Below, piece after piece: positions 16,948-25,988 of a DNA stretch of 64,000 nt. The notes beneath the pieces are model-generated. The model did no database searches. It had not been told where the DNA came from and saw only the letters and a program-made list of their open reading frames with translations. Location of the stretch: positions 51,761 through 115,760 of the forward strand of contig JAOHKZ010000001.1 of assembly GCA_028101545.1 (NCBI GenBank), in the 5' to 3' direction. Position 1 is the stretch's first letter. Every line of letters starts with the position of its first letter. This DNA comes from Opitutales bacterium (GTDB lineage: Bacteria; Verrucomicrobiota; Verrucomicrobiia; Opitutales; Seribacteraceae). A program made the translations under genes and the position numbers.

Positions 16948-18693
16948 TTGCAATATTCCACTTGCCCAGATCTTCTTTTGAATAATTCCACTTTAGTTAC
17001 TTACCGACTTACTAATTTAAAGTTGCCGCTTGATCATCAGCCAAGTGATTTGCGTGAAGCTGTTCTAACTTTCCTCAATTTACAGGACGATGAACTCTTA
17101 AATTTGCATGTTTTTCGTCGTGGTTATGACGCACGTAAAAAGTCTAATATTCATTTTATTTATACCTTGGATCTGCAATTTTCTTCGGATGTGGATATTT
17201 CCTTACTCATTTCAAAAAACCATTTGCAGAAGACACCGGATATGGAATATAAGCCGGTTTTCTCCGCCATTGAAGGAAATTCCTATGCGAGCAATCCAAG
17301 ATACCAGCGACCTGTGGTTGTGGGAACGGGGCCCTGTGGGTTATTCGCAGCATTAACTTTAGCTCAATTGGGATTAAAACCATTAGTGATTGAGCGCGGA
17401 AAAGCAGTGCGCGAGCGTACGAAGGATACATGGGGTTTTTGGCGAAAAAAGATATTTAACCAAGAAAGCAATGTACAGTTTGGCGAGGGAGGAGCGGGTA
17501 CATTTTCTGATGGTAAATTATGGACTCAAACCAAGGACAAAAGACATTTGGGCCGAAAGGTTATGGAGGAAATGGTCAAAGGAGGAGCACCGGAAGAAAT
17601 TCTATATGTGAGTAAGCCTCATGTGGGTACTTTTCGATTGGTGAAAATTGTTGAGTATTTAAGAAGTGAGATCGAGCGACTGGGAGGAGAGATTCGATTT
17701 TCTACCCGCGTGGAAAATATTGTGGTGGAAGCGGGAGAAATTCAAGGAATAGAGACCCTTAATTTGGAAAGCGGTGAGAGTACGAAAATCGATGCGAATC
17801 AAGTTGTTCTTGCGGTTGGTCACAGTGCCCGTGACACCTTTGAAATGCTTCATTCCCGGGGTGTTTTTGTGGAGCCCAAACCATTTTCAATCGGTTTTCG
17901 TATCGAACACCCACAAGGATTGATTGATCGTGCACGGTTTGGAAATGATGATCGTTATCCTCAACATCCCGGTAAAATAGTGGAACATGTGGGTGCGGCA
18001 GATTACAAACTTGTACACCATGCAAAGAACGGACGAAGCGTGTACAGTTTTTGTATGTGCCCAGGTGGAACTGTAGTAGCTGCGACCTCAGAAGTCGGTC
18101 GTGTGGTGACTAATGGAATGAGTCAGTACTCACGGTTGGAGCGAAATGCGAATGCCGGGATTGTGGTTGGTATTGAGCCTGAGGATTTTGGGGCAGATGA
18201 GAAAAACCCACTAGCAGGTATTGCATTTCAGAGAAATATTGAGTCGATTGCGTATGAATTAGGCGGTGAGAATTATTTTGCACCCGGACAATTGGTGGGT
18301 GACTTTTTGGCTGGGCGAGTAAGCCAAAAACTGGGAGAGGTTAAACCTTCCTACAAACCGGGTGTTAAACTGACTGACTTGACAGGAAAGGGTGCTCCCA
18401 AAGTCTTACCACCCTATGCGATTGAAGCGATACAGGAAGCGTTGCCTGAATTTGGGAAGCAAATTAAGGGGTTTGATCAACCTGATGCACTGCTTACCGG
18501 AGTCGAGACTCGGACCAGTGCACCCATCCGAATACGACGTCATGTTGAAAAAGATGCATTGGCCTTTCAGTCTGTCAATACAGCAGGTCTTTATCCGGCG
18601 GGTGAGGGAGCGGGTTATGCCGGTGGTATTATGAGTGCAGCGATTGATGGTATAAAAGTGGCGGAGGCATTGGCGAAACATTATTCTAAGTAA
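16948..18693 (+). CDS. NAD(P)/FAD-dependent dehydrogenase of the uncharacterised 'FAD-dependent dehydrogenase' type
   Basis: The protein of about 581 residues opens with RLTNLKLPLDHQPSDL, an N-terminal conserved region of this family, then the FAD-binding dinucleotide fold RPVVVGTGPCGLFAALTL with G-x-G-x-x-G and ERGK at the second strand. It continues with FGEGGAGTFSDGKL, the central substrate-domain signature, and ends with GAGYAGGIMSAAIDGI, the second FAD-binding motif. Proteins of this type are about 530-580 residues; a role in tRNA or quinone metabolism has been suggested in the literature but is not settled. The gene lacks an ATG near the conserved start; TTG 16948 or TTG 16978 are the options. 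It is preceded by a 12-bp perfect palindrome (16913-16924). Confidence 0.85.
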   Translation: MQYSTCPDLLLNNSTLVTYRLTNLKLPLDHQPSDLREAVLTFLNLQDDELLNLHVFRRGYDARKKSNIHFIYTLDLQFSSDVDISLLISKNHLQKTPDMEYKPVFSAIEGNSYASNPRYQRPVVVGTGPCGLFAALTLAQLGLKPLVIERGKAVRERTKDTWGFWRKKIFNQESNVQFGEGGAGTFSDGKLWTQTKDKRHLGRKVMEEMVKGGAPEEILYVSKPHVGTFRLVKIVEYLRSEIERLGGEIRFSTRVENIVVEAGEIQGIETLNLESGESTKIDANQVVLAVGHSARDTFEMLHSRGVFVEPKPFSIGFRIEHPQGLIDRARFGNDDRYPQHPGKIVEHVGAADYKLVHHAKNGRSVYSFCMCPGGTVVAATSEVGRVVTNGMSQYSRLERNANAGIVVGIEPEDFGADEKNPLAGIAFQRNIESIAYELGGENYFAPGQLVGDFLAGRVSQKLGEVKPSYKPGVKLTDLTGKGAPKVLPPYAIEAIQEALPEFGKQIKGFDQPDALLTGVETRTSAPIRIRRHVEKDALAFQSVNTAGLYPAGEGAGYAGGIMSAAIDGIKVAEALAKHYSK

Positions 18694-19000
18694 AGATCGC
18701 CCTTCGAGTTAGAACTCGAACTCACCGGTATAGTTTTATAATCTAGATTTGTTTCTTTTTTCTTTCTCAGGAATGGCAATCACTTCGTTGTAAAATGTTT
18801 TTTTTACTATTTCTTTGAACCGATTGTAAAAGTCAATTTAGCAGAAAATCTAAATTGGTTTTATAGTTGAGGAATTTCAAAAGCGAAAAGACGGGTGAGT
18901 GATTCTTTCTCCTTTAATGCTTTATCTAGCTTCCAAACTAATTAGGGTAACAGTTTCAAACGGGGGCTTTATCCATCTGTCTTTATTAAATAATAATTAA
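18694..19000. other. 307-base gap, one palindrome and a short minus-strand frame
   Basis: Besides the palindrome at 18703-18720, a minus-strand stretch of 33 codons (TAA at about 18735, reading from about 18837) is too short to call. It has an AT-rich 3' half before the RRM gene. No RNA gene or promoter could be identified by eye. Confidence 0.4.
18703..18720. repeat. Perfect 8-bp palindrome after a stop codon
   Basis: TTCGAGTT at 18703-18710 and AACTCGAA at 18713-18720 are exact reverse complements separated by AG. The palindrome starts 10 bases after the FAD dehydrogenase stop. As RNA it would fold with a 6-bp stem and a 6-base loop. No U-tract follows, so a rho-independent terminator is doubtful and an operator is equally possible. 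Confidence 0.4.
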
Positions 19001-19240
19001 ATGAAATTACTTGTACGCAACTTAGATCGGTCAACAACAGAGGAAGAGCTAATAAATATATTTAAGGAATTTGGGGAAATTGAATATTGTACTGTTGTGA
19101 TAGACCCCCAAAGTGGATCCTCGAAGGGATTTGGGTTTATTGAAATGCCAAATGCAAATGAAGCAAAAGAAGCGATCAAAAGTTTAAATTACAAAACAGT
19201 TGGCAGAAATAAGATACGGGTTAAAACGACCAAAAATTGA
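19001..19240 (+). CDS. RRM-type RNA-binding protein
   Basis: The 79-residue protein is a single RNA recognition motif. RNP2 is LLVRNL at residues 3-8 and RNP1 is KGFGFIEM at about 43-50, with the expected beta-alpha-beta-beta-alpha-beta order. Bacterial members (cyanobacterial Rbp and verrucomicrobial paralogues) bind single-stranded RNA and often respond to cold. There is no glycine-rich C-terminal tail, and the last residues are basic (RVKTTKN). The gene stands alone, with 307 bases upstream, and converges with a GH15 gene across 54 bases. Confidence 0.93.
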   Translation: MKLLVRNLDRSTTEEELINIFKEFGEIEYCTVVIDPQSGSSKGFGFIEMPNANEAKEAIKSLNYKTVGRNKIRVKTTKN

Positions 19241-19294
19241 ATTTATTTAGTTCAGATACTCAAACTTGTCATTAATCGGCGTTTTAAAAAATGT

Positions 19295-20638
19295 TTAAAG
19301 CTGTGAGATTGCATTTTCGCGAATTCTAGAAGAGGCAATAAACGAGGAGTACGACCAGGTTAGACTTCTTACACTCATGCAAGTTCCATGAGTGCGGTCA
19401 AATTGCTCACTTAATTCTAGGTGATCGGAATGGTAAACGATTGCACGCATTAGCTTATCACCTGCAATTAACAGGCAATTTTGTAAGTCTTTATATTCTT
19501 TGGATAATTTATTAACCTTTCCGACTTGCTTGAAGCCAACCTGATGGAAAAAAGGTTCCATCGTTTTGGTAATGGTTACGCTGGGGAGATTTGTAATTTC
19601 AATCATGCATTGGTAGTAGAATCGTGCCAGGTTTGCAGTACAAAGTGGCCATGGATGGCCCATATCTTCTCCCTGATTTACGGTTCCGTCGTACTTATCG
19701 CCGGGATAGCGTCCAATTAATGGTCCAATATCTAGTGCACGGTCTTGTTCATTAATTGGGTAAAGTTTTTCAAACTTGTCCCTCAGTTTCGCCACGGTGG
19801 CAAGCATGCGTTCATCAAAACAGGTCAGTCCGTTGTATGTGCATGCAAAAACAATATCGATATTCAAGTCATGTCCCCGTAATAAGCCATTTTTGGCTTT
19901 TCCATTCAAAATAGAACGGTAATGCCCAAGATCGCTTGCCCAATGTTCCTCCAGTAATGTGGTTAAAGTTTGTATGATTTTAGGTACTTTTTTTTCTGGA
20001 TCAATGCCCGTTTGGGATGAGGTTTTTTCCAGTTTATCAATTGCCTGTCTTTGGGCAGTCCGAGAAAAAAAACTTTTACCGGTGATTTCTTCCCACGCAT
20101 TGTCGGTTTCACCATCATAGTTATCGATGATGTACTGACGGTCCCTAACCAGAATCTTCCTTGCAGTAGACTTTGAATCTTCGCTCAATTGATCCCAAAT
20201 TTCCAAAATGGATAAAATACGTAATCCGGGACCATCTCCCTGTTCGCCCCATGATCTTTCGGTTCCGTCAATATTGAAACATGCATGGGCAGGTCTTCCT
20301 GCTCTAATCGCAGTTTCTTGTACCGTGTAACTAAAGCTTACATAATCATCTAGCATTTCTTTTGTTGGGAGATCGTGGTAAATACATTCATTTACGGTTA
20401 GTGCACCGTCCCTTACCCAGAAATGAACATAGTCCTCCGTAGTTTCATCATCATGCGGTCGGGAAGGGGATGCGATAATACATCCCGGCAAGGTAAACAT
20501 TCGAGTGTCCGTTTCGTGACCCGGTTTTGAGAATACCCATTGCCTGGTTGCAAAGTTTCGAAGCATTAACCAAAACATGTATTTTGAGATAGAAGAAAAT
20601 TTACTTCTTTCTGGTTCCGCATTTAATATCTGTCCCAT
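19295..20638 (-). CDS. Glycoside hydrolase family 15 (glucoamylase-like) protein
   Basis: The protein of about 447 residues has GH15-type blocks: YVHFWVRDGALTV near the N terminus (substrate-binding Arg-Asp), GDGPGLRILSILEIW, and NAWEEITGKSFFSRTAQRQA, which carries the WEE segment of the catalytic acid. A possible catalytic-base region near the C terminus (about residue 330) is less clear to me. Family members hydrolyse terminal alpha-glucosidic bonds of starch, glycogen or dextran. No signal peptide is seen, so a cytoplasmic role on glycogen-type substrate is likelier than secretion. The gene lies 60 bases after rarA on the same strand. ATG 20638 is used; a TTG at 20680 would add 14 residues. 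Confidence 0.75.
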   Translation of the reverse strand: MGQILNAEPERSKFSSISKYMFWLMLRNFATRQWVFSKPGHETDTRMFTLPGCIIASPSRPHDDETTEDYVHFWVRDGALTVNECIYHDLPTKEMLDDYVSFSYTVQETAIRAGRPAHACFNIDGTERSWGEQGDGPGLRILSILEIWDQLSEDSKSTARKILVRDRQYIIDNYDGETDNAWEEITGKSFFSRTAQRQAIDKLEKTSSQTGIDPEKKVPKIIQTLTTLLEEHWASDLGHYRSILNGKAKNGLLRGHDLNIDIVFACTYNGLTCFDERMLATVAKLRDKFEKLYPINEQDRALDIGPLIGRYPGDKYDGTVNQGEDMGHPWPLCTANLARFYYQCMIEITNLPSVTITKTMEPFFHQVGFKQVGKVNKLSKEYKDLQNCLLIAGDKLMRAIVYHSDHLELSEQFDRTHGTCMSVRSLTWSYSSFIASSRIRENAISQL

Positions 20639-20698
20639 TGTTTTTCTTTTGGTGAACTGGTTTGTGGTTACATTCTCCAACCCATGTCGGGAATTAAT

Positions 20699-22030
20699 TC
20701 AGGATTTTGTCGCGATTTCTTTCCTCATTTTTTTCCATTTGGCTAATCGTTCGGAAATAGCAGATTCGGCTCCAGAGTTTTTTGGATGATAAAGATCGAG
20801 TGGTTTTTCGAGGTATTGTTGCCCGGAAATATTTTCCGGAAAATCGTGACTGTATAAGTAAGATTCGTCTTCGATATCCCGATGATTTTTATTTCGTCCA
20901 TGCCGATCCTGAATCGATGAAGGAACTGATTGAACGGTGCTGTCTTTAATCGCCTGCTTAGCTTTGCCAATGGCTAGGGTGGCACTATTGCTTTTGGGGC
21001 AAGTAGCTAAGAAAAGAGTAGCATGGGCGAGGTTGAGCTCGCACTCGGGCAGGCCAATCGTTTCACATGCACGGAAGGTTGCATCGGCCATAAGCAGGGC
21101 TCGGGAATCTGCCAAGCCGACATCCTCGGATGCAAAGATGACGAGCCGGCGGGCAATGAATCGAGGGTCTTCTCCACCAGCGAGCATTTTGGCGAGCCAG
21201 TAAATGGCAGCATCGGGATCGTTTCCACGCATGCTTTTGATGAAAGCGGAGGCTGTGTTGTAATGTTCGTCCTCATCTCGGTCATAGCGAATGCTTCGTT
21301 CACGGCAAAAGCCCGCAACCTGTTCCTCGGTGATTTCACTTTTTTGGGGAAGGGCTTCGACTATGGTTTCTAAAAAATTGTAACCTTTTCGCAAGTCACC
21401 CTCGGCGACTAGTGCGATATGTTCGATGATTTCATTTCCTGCATGACAGCCACGAGACCCCAGGCCGCGTTCATCATCCTGAAGTGCAGATTGAAGAGCA
21501 TTTTCGATAACTGAAGTGGGGATGGGTTCTAGGGAGAGCAATTGGCAGCGACTGAGTAAGGGGTCGATTATATAATATCGTGGATTATGTGTTGTTGCAC
21601 CAATCAGACGGACATCACCGGATTCCACATCAGGGAGGAGTAAATCCTGTTGTGCTTTATTGAATCGATGGAGTTCATCCACAAAGAGAAAACAGTTTTC
21701 GGAACCGTAATAACGAACAAGTTTGAGGGTATCACGTAATTCAGCAGCATTCGAGGTGACCGCATTCACTTTTAGTAGTTTGCATTTTCCTTCCGCAGCA
21801 ATCACCGAGGCAAGGGTGGTTTTCCCTGAACCAGGCGGGCCGGCTAGAATTAAGTTGCTGACCCGATTCTCGCGGATGAGGTTGGGTAGAAGGCAGCCTT
21901 TTCCAAGTATATGATCCTGTCCAAAGACTTCTGTAATGGAACGAGGTCGCATACGTTCGGCAAGAGGACGTCTGGATTGCCCTTTTGGCGGTGCGGCATC
22001 GAGTGAAAATTCTTTTTTAGTTTCTTCCAT
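20699..22030 (-). CDS. rarA: Replication-associated recombination protein A (AAA ATPase, clamp-loader-like)
   Basis: The 443-residue ATPase has the RarA/MgsA/WRNIP1 signature: N-terminal [20 protein letters not shown], Walker [13 protein letters not shown], Walker [18 protein letters not shown], sensor 1 in [12 protein letters not shown], and the family-specific C-terminal region with [20 protein letters not shown] and [11 protein letters not shown]. It acts at stalled replication forks in the cytoplasm with SSB and RecA. The length is within the 430-450 norm, and no key residue is missing. ATG 22030 is preferred over TTG 22048. The gene follows the NTPase gene by about 110 bases on the same strand. 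Confidence 0.95.
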   Translation of the reverse strand: MEETKKEFSLDAAPPKGQSRRPLAERMRPRSITEVFGQDHILGKGCLLPNLIRENRVSNLILAGPPGSGKTTLASVIAAEGKCKLLKVNAVTSNAAELRDTLKLVRYYGSENCFLFVDELHRFNKAQQDLLLPDVESGDVRLIGATTHNPRYYIIDPLLSRCQLLSLEPIPTSVIENALQSALQDDERGLGSRGCHAGNEIIEHIALVAEGDLRKGYNFLETIVEALPQKSEITEEQVAGFCRERSIRYDRDEDEHYNTASAFIKSMRGNDPDAAIYWLAKMLAGGEDPRFIARRLVIFASEDVGLADSRALLMADATFRACETIGLPECELNLAHATLFLATCPKSNSATLAIGKAKQAIKDSTVQSVPSSIQDRHGRNKNHRDIEDESYLYSHDFPENISGQQYLEKPLDLYHPKNSGAESAISERLAKWKKMRKEIATKS

Positions 22031-22141
22031 TTTGAAGAATGTATCCAAGCACTCAGAGAGTATGGGGGCAAGATCGGTTATAAAAAATGTATTTCCAAAG
22101 TCCCCTCAATTGGCTGGCTCAAAAAATACCCAAGAATTTAA

Positions 22142-22765
22142 TTAATCGAATTTAAGTTGCGGAAGAGATGGAATCCATTTTTTCGGAGTGAAGCTTTTAA
22201 TTTTATTAAATTTTTGATTCCACTTTAGTGCATCATCAAAAGTTTTACCTGGGTGATTTTCTAATGTGCATTGAAGGTCGACATAATTGGACCCATAGAT
22301 TTTACAAAAAGACAAAATAGATTCGTCAGAATATGAAATGTCTCTCTTATCAAGATAGCGGCGAATCTTTTGATCCGAAGCATCGGTACGGAAAGAAAGA
22401 GTCGGAGTGAATGGGAAAAGAACTTTAAACCAAGCTGGGTTTAGGTGCGATGCGATAGCAATCTTCTGATTTTGAGTGATGAGCTTAGAAATAGCAGGTA
22501 ATTGAAATGGGGACACGATTTCATCCACGACCACTAGTTCGTAGTCCTGAATGGCCTGTACTTTGAACCTTTTGTGATGGGTCCATATCCACTTTACTCG
22601 CTGATTTTGAAACGATGGGTGGTGATGGGCGAGATAATTTAAATTTGAGCTTTTCCCAGAACCACTGATTCCATGAAAAATAAAGAGACGGGTATTATTG
22701 AAGCTCTGTTTTGACAGACTGAGAAAGTCATCAAAAGTCGGAATTTTTTGAACTCTTTTTTTCAT
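22142..22765 (-). CDS. Hypothetical P-loop NTPase, 207 residues
   Basis: I recognise the fold but not the family. It has Walker A FHGISGSGKSSNLNYLA (about residues 36-52) and a Walker B-like YELVVVDEIVSPFQLPAIS (about 76-94). A sensor-like IAIASHLNPAWFK follows, then a helical C-terminal half with repeated Lys and Tyr and DALKWNQKFNK. The P-loop type resembles small KAP/STAND or ATPase modules of transposition and transport, but there is no other match. No signal peptide is present. It overlaps the upstream gene by ATGA (22762-22765), so translation is coupled to the membrane protein, and the two should work together. Confidence 0.65.
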   Translation of the reverse strand: MKKRVQKIPTFDDFLSLSKQSFNNTRLFIFHGISGSGKSSNLNYLAHHHPSFQNQRVKWIWTHHKRFKVQAIQDYELVVVDEIVSPFQLPAISKLITQNQKIAIASHLNPAWFKVLFPFTPTLSFRTDASDQKIRRYLDKRDISYSDESILSFCKIYGSNYVDLQCTLENHPGKTFDDALKWNQKFNKIKSFTPKKWIPSLPQLKFD

Positions 22766-23907
22766 GCGGAATAAAACTCCTTGTGAATGAATACACCTCT
22801 GTTACCGATCAGTTCCTGATCGACTAAATCGTCAACGATCAGTTGGACCTCCCAAACTAAATCTAGCCCGTGCGATTGGCTGACCATTTGTCTTGGATAA
22901 AGGGCTTGAAACATCGGCTTGAAGGAGAATTCCTCGTTGAAATAATTATGGATTGGGGCACCTTTAGGAATGATTGGTATTTTTCTGGAATAAAGAAGCA
23001 CTGCACGGTTAGGATGACTGAAGCTTACCGTTCGCCGGTTGCTACCATGACCACGTATGTACTCACCTTTTTCCATGTTACAGGCAACCACACGGAGGAC
23101 TGGATCAATGAGATCGACACGGCTGCGGCCGGTAACAAGTTTGCCAATATTAACCTTAGATTCACGGTTTATTTTGCTGATTCTTGACCGGAAATGAAAG
23201 GCCATATATTTTTGAAGTTGTTTTCTCATCGCCCACCAAACAAAGGAGGCAATTGCCCCGCAACCCGTTAATGCTTTGACTAAAGGAGATGATTTATCCC
23301 CGTCGGAGTCAAAATGGCTATATAACCAGGTCATATGTTCTGGTGCCATTTGATCGTGGTAACCAATAATTAAGTTACATACGATCAAGGCTCCTCCTAT
23401 TATCAAAAGTAGAATAGTTGCAATTTGGTGTTCAGCAGGAATTGAACTGAGGTTCTTGAAAAAACTGAAAGAGTCTTTGGGATCTATGAGTTGTTTTGCG
23501 TTATTCTTTACCTTGGCTCGCTTGGGTAATTCACTTTTGATATGATCTGATAGACTAAATTTTGTGGTTGAATGAAAAAAAAGAGCGGTGGTAACTTTGA
23601 CCTCTGCAAAAATTTGTATTTTGATTTTTGAACCGGAGTAGGGAAATGAACCGGAAGCCTTTTTCATAACCGCAGCGGATACAGTGAATTTTTGAGAGGC
23701 AGACGCAGTAAAGGTGATTTTACGAAGATCTACAGAACGGTGAACTGGTCTAGAGTCTTTTACAAAAACTTCTCGTTTTATTGAAAAATTTGTTTTTTTT
23801 CCAAAGAGAGAACGATCTTTAATTTTTATTTCAAATTCAATACCACCATCGCTCAAAGTTTCTGGATAGATTGTTATTTTTTCCCCCATGAATTCAATAT
23901 CATTCAT
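22762..23907 (-). CDS. Hypothetical membrane protein with flanking beta-rich domains
   Basis: The protein of about 381 residues has an N-terminal beta-rich part (ITIYPETLSDGGIEFEIKIK, then SKIKIQIFAEVKV), reminiscent of arrestin- or Spo0M-like beta-sandwich repeats, though that is only my impression. Two hydrophobic segments follow: IATILLLIIGGALIVCNLI (about residues 160-180) and LVKALTGCGAIASFVWWAM (about 208-228). A basic cytoplasmic-looking stretch and a second beta-rich part ending in LDLVWEVQLIVDDLVDQELI follow. It overlaps the NTPase gene by four bases, so they form one unit. ATG 23907 is used; TTG 24009 would add 34 residues and leave only 30 bases to the divergent esterase gene. Confidence 0.65.
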   Translation of the reverse strand: MNDIEFMGEKITIYPETLSDGGIEFEIKIKDRSLFGKKTNFSIKREVFVKDSRPVHRSVDLRKITFTASASQKFTVSAAVMKKASGSFPYSGSKIKIQIFAEVKVTTALFFHSTTKFSLSDHIKSELPKRAKVKNNAKQLIDPKDSFSFFKNLSSIPAEHQIATILLLIIGGALIVCNLIIGYHDQMAPEHMTWLYSHFDSDGDKSSPLVKALTGCGAIASFVWWAMRKQLQKYMAFHFRSRISKINRESKVNIGKLVTGRSRVDLIDPVLRVVACNMEKGEYIRGHGSNRRTVSFSHPNRAVLLYSRKIPIIPKGAPIHNYFNEEFSFKPMFQALYPRQMVSQSHGLDLVWEVQLIVDDLVDQELIGNRGVFIHKEFYSA

Positions 23908-24039
23908 TGTAGAGTGAAATAGGGCAAGAAAACGTTTTTTAAATTCAATTAAAATAAAGAAGGGAATGTTAAAAAGATCGATTACTTTATTTTCTCTAAT
24001 GGTTGCCAACCAATCTAAAAAGTGGAATAAAACATCAAA

Positions 24040-25935
24040 ATGATCTTTAGAAAATTTGCTTTAACTTTCCTCACCTTCCCATTGTTCACCTCTTTTTTAT
24101 CGGCGGATAAAAAACAAAAGCTTTTTGTTGATACATTACCGGAATTAAAGACGGGTGAAGCTCCCCAGACATGGAATGATACCTGGAAAGGATTCGATCC
24201 ACGGGCAGAACCTCTGGATGTGGAAGTCCTAAAAGAATGGGAGGAAGATAACATTGTATTAAAAGTCTTACGATATCGAATCGGAGTTTTTAAGGGACGA
24301 AGGGCGATGATGGCTGGGGTATACGGATATCCCAAAGGAGGCGAGGGTTTACCTGGATTACTGCAAATTCATGGAGGAGGGCAGTATGCTGATTACAAAG
24401 CTCCCCTGACTAATGCAAAACGTGGATATGCATCACTTTCAATATCATGGGCAGGTCGGATTTCAGCTCCAGGGTATCGGGTTAGTCCGAATGAGGTAAA
24501 GCTCTTTTGGGAAGGAAAAGTAGAAGATCCAAGGTATAAAATAACCACAGATTGGGGAGCTTTGGATGCCTACCATGCTCCGAGTCGTAATGGTAAGGAT
24601 GCATTCCCTTCTATTCCAGTGGCGGATTGGACCTTAGATCCAATTGAATCCCCTCGAAATAATTCGTGGTTTCTTGCTACCCTCGGAGCAAGAAGAGGTC
24701 TGACTTTCCTTGAAAGACAACCAGAAATAGATGCTGATAAATTGGGGGTTTATGGACATTCTATGGGTGGGAAACTAACTGTATTGACTGCAGGGTCGGA
24801 TAAACGGGTGAAAGCAGCTGCACCCTCCTGTGGTGGAATAAGTGATCGTTACACCGCCAATCCGTTGCACCTTTTGACAGTAAGTGACCCCCCAAGCTTG
24901 AAGGAAATTACCTGCCCGATTATTTTCCTTAGTCCGTCCAATGATTTTCATGGCCGGATTAACGATTTAGAAACCTCGATTGAAGAAATTAAAAGTAAGG
25001 ATTGGCGTGTAACCTGTTCCCCTCACCATAATCATCAGGATACTGCGGAGTATGAAGTGGCTACCCAATTATGGTTTGACCAACACTTGAAGCAATCTTT
25101 CCAATTACCAGAAACGCCAAATTTAAAACTGTTTTTACCACCAGGCAAATCACCTGTGGTTACACTTGGCGTTGATGAATCCCGTGAAATTTCAGCAATC
25201 GATGTTTTCTACACGCAGCAGGGACAGACCGACGGGGGGAAGGATAATTCGAATAATACAAAAAACCGTTTTTGGCATCATTCAGCAGTTTCTAAGCACA
25301 ATGGCAAATGGGCCGCTCATCTTCAATTGTTCAGTGTGGATAAACCATTATGGGTTTATGCCAATGTGAGTTATAAATTGAAGAAGCCGATATCCGGGGC
25401 AGGATACTATTATGGAATTTATTCTGCGAACCGGTTTACTTTATCTTCTTTGATGAGGGTTTCCACATCTAGTGAGTTGAAAAAAGCTGGAGTCGTTGCC
25501 ACATTAAAGCAACAAGTTCTGATCGAAGATTTTGAGGGAGACTGGCAAAAGGAATGGTTCAGCTATAATTCTAAAAAATGGGGAATTAAAACTCATAAAC
25601 TTTATCACCCAGCATGGGAGGCACCTAAAGGAGCAAAACTCTATTTTGAGATAAAAGCAGAGTTACCCAATAAAATGATTGTCGGTTTAGATAGTTATGT
25701 AACCGAGGTAGCATTGACTGGAAATAATACATGGCAGGGCGTTAAGCTTAGTGTCTCTGATTTCAAGAATATTAAAATGGAATCCCAAAATGATTGGAGT
25801 GAATTTAAGGAACTAAGATTTGATGATGTTGAGCAACAGAGAGCCAAAAAAGAATCTGGGGAACAACCTCGGACTTTTGGTGCACCATGGAAAGGTAAGG
25901 CACCCGAGTTTCGATTCTTAAGGTGGTTATTGTGA
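24040..25935 (+). CDS. Secreted alpha/beta-hydrolase, acetylxylan-esterase-like
   Basis: The 631-residue protein has a signal peptide (FALTFLTFPLFTSFLSAD). The hydrolase core includes LPGLLQIHGGGQYADYKAPL (oxyanion-loop region), the nucleophile elbow GVYGHSMGGKLTV with Ser241, PIIFLSPSNDFHGR as the acid strand, and a histidine-rich HHNHQDTAEYE for the catalytic His. The C-terminal 200 residues, with WVYANVSYKLKK and VLIEDFEGDW, look like a beta-sandwich accessory domain. The type is the planctomycete/verrucomicrobial acetyl-xylan esterase, which deacetylates plant or algal polysaccharides. It is divergent from the membrane protein gene and convergent with the DUF3127 gene. Confidence 0.8.
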   Translation: MIFRKFALTFLTFPLFTSFLSADKKQKLFVDTLPELKTGEAPQTWNDTWKGFDPRAEPLDVEVLKEWEEDNIVLKVLRYRIGVFKGRRAMMAGVYGYPKGGEGLPGLLQIHGGGQYADYKAPLTNAKRGYASLSISWAGRISAPGYRVSPNEVKLFWEGKVEDPRYKITTDWGALDAYHAPSRNGKDAFPSIPVADWTLDPIESPRNNSWFLATLGARRGLTFLERQPEIDADKLGVYGHSMGGKLTVLTAGSDKRVKAAAPSCGGISDRYTANPLHLLTVSDPPSLKEITCPIIFLSPSNDFHGRINDLETSIEEIKSKDWRVTCSPHHNHQDTAEYEVATQLWFDQHLKQSFQLPETPNLKLFLPPGKSPVVTLGVDESREISAIDVFYTQQGQTDGGKDNSNNTKNRFWHHSAVSKHNGKWAAHLQLFSVDKPLWVYANVSYKLKKPISGAGYYYGIYSANRFTLSSLMRVSTSSELKKAGVVATLKQQVLIEDFEGDWQKEWFSYNSKKWGIKTHKLYHPAWEAPKGAKLYFEIKAELPNKMIVGLDSYVTEVALTGNNTWQGVKLSVSDFKNIKMESQNDWSEFKELRFDDVEQQRAKKESGEQPRTFGAPWKGKAPEFRFLRWLL

Positions 25936-25942
25936 GGAATTT

Positions 25943-25980
25943 AATTTAGAGTAAAACCTTACATTACACTAAATTTTTTA
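25943..25980. terminator. Probable bidirectional terminator between convergent genes
   Basis: AATTTAG at 25943-25949 pairs with CTAAATT at 25969-25975, with an inner GTAA/TTAC pairing possible, and a TTTTTTA run follows. It lies in the 53 bases between the esterase stop and the DUF3127 stop, where a shared terminator is expected. The stem is all-AT except one pair, so it is weak. Confidence 0.45.
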
Positions 25981-25988
25981 TCCCTTAT

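Noticed and set aside
18735..18837. 33-codon minus-strand frame after the FAD dehydrogenase
   Set aside because: Too short, no start codon, and no recognisable similarity.
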